Assembly: GCF_028389875.1 (NCBI RefSeq)
Contig: NC_084668.1
Coordinates: 32,780,993 to 32,844,992 of the forward strand
Reading direction: 5' to 3'
From: Rhea pennata
Lineage: Eukaryota; Chordata; Aves; Rheiformes; Rheidae
Length of the DNA stretch: 64,000 bases
The translations under genes were made by a program, and so were the position numbers. The first letter of the stretch is position 1; each line of letters starts with the position of its first letter. The notes below the pieces were generated by a model. It saw nothing but the letters and a program-made list of their open reading frames with translations. It was not told the DNA's origin and did not search any database. Positions 57,165-64,000 of this stretch are shown in pieces.

Positions 57165-57181
57165 GGGGGGGGGGGGGGGGG
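57165..57181. repeat. G17 homopolymer (C17 in the RFTN2 sense)
   Basis: 17 consecutive G on the plus strand. In the RFTN2 transcript this is a C17 run starting about 42 bases before the first coding exon acceptor. Confidence 0.9.
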
Positions 57182-57533
57182 CTGAAAGATCTGTTTCTCT
57201 CTCGAAAAAAAACCCCAAATCCACAATAACTCCCTTTGTTTTCTATTAGCCATAAATCCAGATACAGAAAGATTCTGGTTCCCAAGGTAAAAACTGAAAG
57301 TCCTTTCGATTCATTTCTGCATATAAACACTAAGCCCGTAATATCTTCAAGCTACAAACTCAGCAAAAGTCGGCTTGATTCCCCAGCAATGTTAGAGCCG
57401 CTACAAACTAGCAGAGATTTTCCATGCCACGTCAAATTTACAGCCAGCCCCCTAGCAGTGCTCTCTTGCAGAGGACACCAATAGTGCTTTGTTTGTCCTT
57501 CTAGACTGACTGGCTAAGGAGGACAAGGGGAGG

Positions 57534-57562
<29 letters not shown>
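57534..57562. repeat. A29 homopolymer
   Basis: 29 consecutive A preceded by a purine-rich stretch (aaggaggacaaggggagg). Confidence 0.9.
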
Positions 57563-57569
<7 letters not shown>

Positions 57570-60252
57570 AATTGAAAGTTAAGAGAGAAACTTGTAGGCA
57601 ATTACTTACCTCCAGAAGATCTACTCAAATGCAGTAGCAAGTCAGAGGAGAAAAAACAAGTTAGTCAGAAGGAGAGAATGAGAAAAGAGCCTCAACATGG
57701 TTGGAGACGAAAATCATTTCCAGAAAGGAAGTCAGCTTCGAGAGGAAATTGCTTCTGGCATCTCAAAGGGTAGAAAAGTAAATGAAAAGCAGTTTAGTCT
57801 CTATTCCAGATTTCAAAGTTTAGTCTTATTTCCTTTCCACAGGAACGTTCTTCCGGAAGAAAAAAAAATAGTGTAGTATTTTGTAATAACGCAAAAATAA
57901 TGTAGTAAAGAGATTTCTTGTCAAGAAAATTACATATTACAATAAAAATCTATATTAGTAAAACCAACTTAAATTTGGTTTTGATAGTATTTAGTAACTA
58001 GAAAGTTATACTAAATGAGTACTCATTTTAAGTTGGAAAAAAATTTGTTTCAAGGTAGTATGAATACGGTTACAAGACTTTCTGTCCCATAGGTGTTGAA
58101 CAGCTGAAGTCCTCCCCTCCTCTGCCAGGCTGACTTCAGGTAGGACAGCCACAGACATTCAACACTGTTTCCTAACATTTTTCTCTAAGTCCTGAAAAAT
58201 TCAGACTGAGCTCTGAAAACTATATTATTTTTAAAATGTCTATCACCACATGGCGTAAAAGCACTCAATGCTCTTACATGAACCATTTAAAGTCACTTGT
58301 GTAACTGTATTACACCAGAGGCAGACCATAATGTGGGGGGGGGCAGATGGGGAAGAAGTAATCTGACTTCAATTTAAGCAGCTTATCAGCAACCATGTAT
58401 CTGCAGACTGCATTGCCTTTGAAATTCACATTATAGTTATTTAACTTCAGAATAATTTAAAAATCCATCAGTGCAGAACCTATGCAGTAATTACCTGTTC
58501 AATCCTGTATTCTTTAAGATAAATCCAGGTGCCTTAATCAAGAGGGTGTATCTCAGTGTTGTCTTCTTGATTAAAACCTAGCAAAACATACCAAATGAGC
58601 AGCCCTTCAGCTCCGTGCAAGGCTGCTGACCCAGAACTAACTCCCAAAGCCCACTTTGCAACGAAGGGCATCCCTGGCTCACTGCTATACCAGACACGCA
58701 TGTAAACTGCTCACCTGACTCCAGGAATCCTGCTCCATTCCACAAGGATCTTCAGATCATCTGCAATCTCTTGTATAAAGCCATGGCAATGACTACAACA
58801 GTGGCAAATAATACAACTTTTTGCAGCATCAGTCCAGTTGCTGGCCGGTTGCTTTTGTGTTTTTATTTTAATGGAACTAGCTTTGTATTAGAGACCAGAA
58901 GAACGTATTTTAAGCCCTAACAAGGCCTACGCCTCCAAGATTGAATTTTTCATAGTATAAACACTATTATGGACAGACATGATGATCCTTAGTTTGGAGG
59001 ACCCCAGATTAGTGAAGCAGCTATAGGTTTATAAACTGGAAGTCAGGCAACAAGTTACCATTAAAGACTTGTCACAAATGAAACTGAACCAGTGAAACCA
59101 AAGACCCCATAATTCAGAATGAAGAAAAGATTAGCAGCATCCTTCACAAGAGTTCACAACTGGATCAAGGCATTTAAACAAGTGAGAAGAGGAATTCAAA
59201 TCCTTCCTGGATTCAGAAGGTGCCTGAATATAAGAAACAACCATTTCTAGTGATCCAAAACGCAATGGCTCTGAACAGATCCCCACACTGCACTGTGATT
59301 CACAGGGTGTGGTAACCACAGCAACTCCCACTGAAAGAGCACGTCTCACATGTTGAAGCTTGAAATAATTTTTAGACTGTTGTAACGGACAGAACCTGAC
59401 CAATGAACCAATTAACCCACTGAAATTATGCCTCTGCGGGAGGCTTGCAGAACCTCCCTACAATTTCGTTCTCATCAGCTGGAAAAGTGATAGAGATGGC
59501 AAAGAGAAGTACGTCAGCAGGTGCAAGAGTTCACTGCTGGACTCCTGATCCTCTCCCAACAGCGCAGGATGAGCGGCAGCAGCGGTTTCGCACCAGCAGA
59601 GTTTTGACTACAGAGGGACATGACAAGCCTTGCCGTCTACCCAGACCTCCACACTGGCCCTGTACATAGCTCAGGAAGTACTTTGCTCCCTACTCTCAGT
59701 ATGATGGAGGTTTTGAAAACGTTTTTGTGGAAAGCACTTTTTATCTTTCATATTACATTGCTATGCTTACTGAAGGCAAGAACATCACCTGCTGCATGAA
59801 AGTGAGGTCTTAAAATAGCATGTTCCTCTGTTCTTGATTCCATGCTGACCTGCTCATTACTAATGCAATCGAAGTCAAAAGCGTTGGAACCGAGGCAGCT
59901 TTTGTCCAAAGTGCTGGCACCAAATACAAGAGATCTAGAACCACTTTCGGAAGATCTCTCCCCTGCTGGAAAGAGGAATGCAGCACTTTGCTTCCGGGAA
60001 AAGTTGTTAGAAATTGACTTGCACCCAAAGCTTACAAACAAGAATGCCTTCTCTCCAAAGCCAACCATGACCTGCATAAAACATTTAATAAAATCCTCCA
60101 GTTTAAACTTTGCCTCCTCTAGTTTCTTACAAGACCAAGAATGGGACATTAATTACTGATAGTTGTATGGTGTTCTTTACTAGTCATCTGAGCTTCCCGT
60201 TGATTAAAAACATAAAACCAAGACACAGGGAAAAAAACATATGACTTATATA

Positions 60253-60278
60253 TACCTGCACATGTACCTGTGCAGGTA
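60253..60278. repeat. Inverted repeat, 10-bp arms, 6-base loop
   Basis: TACCTGCACA (60253-60262) and its exact reverse complement TGTGCAGGTA (60269-60278) flank TGTACC. The arms contain CACCTG-like E-box halves. Confidence 0.8.
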
Positions 60279-60321
60279 CACAGAATGTTTTCCTAGTCTG
60301 TCTGGGTATGTGCAATGTCCA

Positions 60322-60354
60322 AATATATATATATATGTGTGTGTATATATATAT
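60322..60354. repeat. TA/TG microsatellite
   Basis: A TA run, then GT repeats, then TA again, about 33 bases of mostly alternating purine and pyrimidine. Confidence 0.85.
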
Positions 60355-63300
60355 TTCATTTGGATTGTTTTTTTAATATCCAATTTTAAATGGGTACTGA
60401 ACTCAAGAAAGATCATACACTACCGAATTCACAATTCATGGACTCAGTAAGAGGAATGTGAGACAGCAAATGTGACTTTCCCATTAATACCTGCCCACAG
60501 GGATAAAAAGTACACTGTGTGGTCCTACAGAACACTGGTTCTCAGGAAAGACTATCTTGTACCTGTATGCATTTCACACAGCTGTAGTAGAATCCATACA
60601 AAACCCTTCCTTTAAGGCTTCTTTCTTTTTCTAATTCAGATACAGGCTAGAGTATGTTCAAAGCAACAGAAATCATACTGCTTTAATACCATGCAACTAC
60701 AAAGAGCTTCAAAACAAGCAGTACTTTATTTAAGATTTAAAATACATGTCAAAGATTACATAAGATGCCCTACAAACTGCTATAGGCAGTTATCACAGTC
60801 ATGAGAAATGACTCCTCAACCCCATGATGCAGAACTGGTTGAAGCTTTTGAGAGGAAAATGTCTCAAACTCTCCATTCCGTTCAGACCACCACTGGGACA
60901 AAAACACCGCAGTCTATGCATCCACGTGGAAGTTACCCACTCAGGCATTTTAACCAGTTAATGAACTCACCTAGCAGTGGAAGATCCATTTCTACCTGAG
61001 GTTAAAGAGCAGCAAGCATCAAAAAAACCCAAATGCGTTTAAATTGTATCAATTACCTGGAGAATAATCACTGCTCTCTATAAAAATGTCACTATAACCA
61101 AAACTGACTCAACTAACAAGAAAAAAAGAGATAATTCATAGTTCACCTGAAAGAAAATCAAAACGTAAAATTATTTTTGGACTACACGTTTCCCAATTGT
61201 GGTCATAATATTCATATTTGTAGCTTACACAGGCCTGTAAGGGCAACAGTTTTAAAAAAAAGATCAGCATTATTATCTGATATGTATCAATCACTACTGA
61301 TGCAGAACACTTTAACAGAGGACAGACACAGTAGTAGTAGTTCAGGAAACAAATTACAAGTGAGAACTAAATTGGTCAGATTTCTTCAGAAACCAAGGCT
61401 AACTAAACAGGTACAGGACTTAACAATAATGCATTAAAAAGCTCAACAAACTAGAACATTAATCATCTCAAATTGCAACACGTCTGCATTTCACAGTTCC
61501 TCTCTGTAGAGGAGGCTTATTTCCTTTATTTCATGACTTTATTAAATTTGTCCCCAAGCCTTTTTTATTCCTTTGAAGGTAAAACTTCAGGAATATAACA
61601 GAAAAAAAAAATCTTGTTAAGCATGTTAACTTGAGCAGAAAAAACAACTTTCCTGCAATACTACTAAATATTCTAAGAAGTATAATTACCATAAAGATGA
61701 CAAAACATCAGTTTGTTTTGTAGTATAGTTTAATGATGAACGTTTACCAATTCACTTTTTCTTATTTTTCCTAATACAATGTTATACTACTTATCTATGT
61801 CACCATTAAATAAACAATAGTTACAACTCAAACAATAGAGAGGGATCAATTTGAACTGAACTTTTACTTACAAAACTAGAATGTTATCAGAAGTTACAAA
61901 CTACAGAAACTTGTTTATTACTGTATTCTACAAGTGGTTTCAACAAAAAATGTTTCTGATTTATAAAATGACAAACAGCTCACTGAAATGAGATCTACAA
62001 ATTTATTACTCTTATCCATGCACATCCACGGTATTTCATCTAACAAGGCTGCAGTAACTAGTTTATATGTACCTGGAATACAGTATCAAATAAGAAAGCC
62101 ACATGATGAACTAAAATCATGTGTTCAGGAATAAACTGAATGTTCTAGTATAACCATCCAATTAAAAAACAATTAGAAAAATGAACAATATTCTCTTTAA
62201 CGCATACATTATGTAGACTAGAGCTACGTGGATGGACAGAGGCATAAAGCTGCCATGTGGCTCTCAAAATTACAGTTTAAATATTTTTTGAATTAGCTAT
62301 CACTCAGAAGGTCTAAGAAGGCCTTATAAGATCTAGCTTTTCCATTACATCTTAGCTACATTATTAAGCATTGTTGAAATATGGGCTACATATTACAGTT
62401 CTGCTCTCTGTATTTCTATTTGGATTTTCTGCATAACAAGTTATTTACCTACAGCTTACCAGATCATGCCAAAGGTATCAAGACATTGACGATATTTTGG
62501 ATCTTTAAAATAATGATTTACAGTGTGTGCGCTTTTTTCTTTTTTAACTGAAATAGGAAACAAATGAAGAAAATTTTATTCCAGTTGAACTGAAACTACT
62601 GCAGTATTTCAACATTACAAAACTATCAACCTATTTTAGTACAACAGTGTACCCATACAACTTCTCATGTTTTAGAACTATGTTAGAACAGAGAAAAAAC
62701 ATCTTGAAAAAGCCATGTGTTCTGCTGCTTTCTCCTCAATGACTACTGCAATGCAGTTTGCTCACTAATGCAATGGTAAAATAATTACAAAATAGACAGT
62801 CATTGACTTAAGTATTTTGGAAAATGAATTTCAGAATACATGGAAATATCCAATTAACATGAAAAAATGTAACCTGTTCTACAGGAATCATGAATATATT
62901 GCTGGCGCTCAAGATCAGAAGTAGTGTGCACCAAAAGCGTGAGTGAACAAGATAGTTCTCTATTTAATGCAAGAAAATATTCCTTGATCAAATATGTAAG
63001 TATAGGAGTGTGATAACTTCCCGAAGTTTTCTGTCTAAATCTATAGGTTTTCATCCAGTGTTACCTAATAAAGAATGTTAAAGTCAGCCTTTTGCCATAT
63101 AAAGATAATATTAAATAAACATCAGTTAAAAATACTGCAAAAGCTAGCTCACTAGAAAACAAAAAATGCTAGCAGGGAAATGAGAAAATTAATTTGGTTC
63201 ATTAATATATAACAAACAGTACATAAGGAGGAAAGTGATTATTTGCCTTACATTATATTTTGTTGGCTAGCTGTATGTCCATAAGCCACCGTCCCACAAC

Positions 63301-64000
63301 CGATCTGATCCCTTCTAGCACACATATAAAGCCTTACAGCTATCAATGGGAAAATGCACAGGCTCAATGAGAACATTTCCCTCCTCCAAATCCAAAAAAC
63401 ACAGTGAGGGATCAGGATCTCAATATCTAGAATCAACTAGCACAGAAATCTCCATATTTGGAAAAATTTAAATGGAAAGAAAGTAACACAGCGTAGTATA
63501 AGATATGGGGGGAAAAAAAAAAACCCTCACAAACCCATGAATGTCAGAATGTTGAGATAACGCAATTTCAGGCACTACTCAAGGAAGTGTCGTCGTCCTT
63601 TCCTATTACAGGAATGCACTACTAATATAATTACACAAGTCATTTATTGTGCCTCTATTGTTTCTTATGAAGGATCCAACTACTGGAAGCTTAAATGTTA
63701 GGTTACTGCTGGTTTATACACCACCATCATTCTTGGCAAACATTTTTAAGAAAGATATGCCTATGACACACACAAATATCAACGGGAAGCCCTCAATACT
63801 TGACCAGTGATCTGTGGTTCTTACAGAAAATCCAACAGTCAATGCTTCATCTTGGTGTTTTCCTGGTCTCTCAGATCAAAATGAAGCACTGTGAGTGAAG
63901 CCCCGATGACAGAATGCAAATAAGCAGTACCCTCCAGACTGAAGTTACAGACCCTCCAGGGCAGAACATGACAGGTATCCTTTTGTGCCCAAAATTGCGT

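Larger units (their letters stand above)
57140..64000 (-). other. RFTN2: RFTN2 5' side: probable upstream intron / 5' flank
   Basis: 6.9 kb of AT-rich DNA upstream of the first RFTN2 coding exon. No CpG island is present, so the main RFTN2 promoter is probably beyond 64000 if it is of the CpG type. One strong minus-strand splice donor (GGAG|gtaagt, exon end 57610) marks a candidate untranslated exon. A TA/TG microsatellite lies at 60322-60354 and a 10-bp-arm inverted repeat at 60253-60278. No part of the genes known next to RFTN2 in other vertebrates (MARS2, BOLL) was recognised. Confidence 0.6.

Noticed and set aside
57140..64000. Search for MARS2 or BOLL exons next to RFTN2
   Set aside because: Both are expected beyond RFTN2 in the conserved gene order, but no translated segment in this stretch resembles either; they are presumably outside the window.
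1..64000. CRISPR arrays, operons, tRNA or rRNA genes, prophage or other prokaryote-style systems
   Set aside because: Split genes with GT-AG introns, a CpG island and a CR1 fragment show vertebrate nuclear DNA. No spaced direct-repeat array, cloverleaf or rRNA segment was noticed.

Overview
The window is vertebrate nuclear DNA, most likely from a bird. It carries three protein-coding genes with GT-AG introns, AT-rich introns and intergenic DNA, one CpG-island promoter, and a single recognisable transposon. That transposon is a short CR1 LINE 3' end with the octamer tail seen in birds and reptiles. Low repeat density and compact spacing favour a bird over a turtle or crocodile, but this is inference. 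There is no bacterial, phage or CRISPR content.

Layout: (1) HSPE1 (mitochondrial co-chaperonin HSP10), plus strand, coding exons 2-4 at 1589-3794. Its first exon, expected to hold only the ATG, lies just left of the window, and bases 1-75 look like the edge of the CpG island it shares with HSPD1. (2) An intergenic stretch of about 4 kb. (3) A CpG island at about 8250-9350 and MOB4 (phocein, a STRIPAK subunit), plus strand, eight coding exons at 8813-17818, giving 225 aa. (4) An intergenic stretch of about 7.7 kb with a CR1 fragment and two GC-rich islets. (5) RFTN2 (raftlin-2), minus strand, nine coding exons from 57139 down to 25757, giving 506 aa. (6) 57140-64000, the 5' side of RFTN2, with one candidate non-coding exon and otherwise no gene. 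The gene order HSPE1-MOB4-RFTN2, with RFTN2 convergent to MOB4, matches the conserved vertebrate block (human 2q33).

All three reading frames assemble cleanly with matching intron phases, no frameshift and no internal stop. The genes have separate jobs: mitochondrial protein folding, phosphatase/kinase scaffolding, and lipid-raft signalling. A HSPE1-MOB4 readthrough would stay in frame.

The most notable signals are regulatory. The MOB4 promoter carries a minisatellite of about 48 bp in which every unit holds one perfect TCTCGCGAGA element (four copies, the first two units identical). A four-tract GGGG quadruplex motif lies just inside MOB4 intron 1, and a 61-base perfect purine-pyrimidine alternation lies in MOB4 intron 3. 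A C17 tract sits just upstream of the RFTN2 start-exon acceptor, and CpG-rich islets, one with a consensus CRE, are clustered in the 3' half of RFTN2. I found no wholly new gene system.
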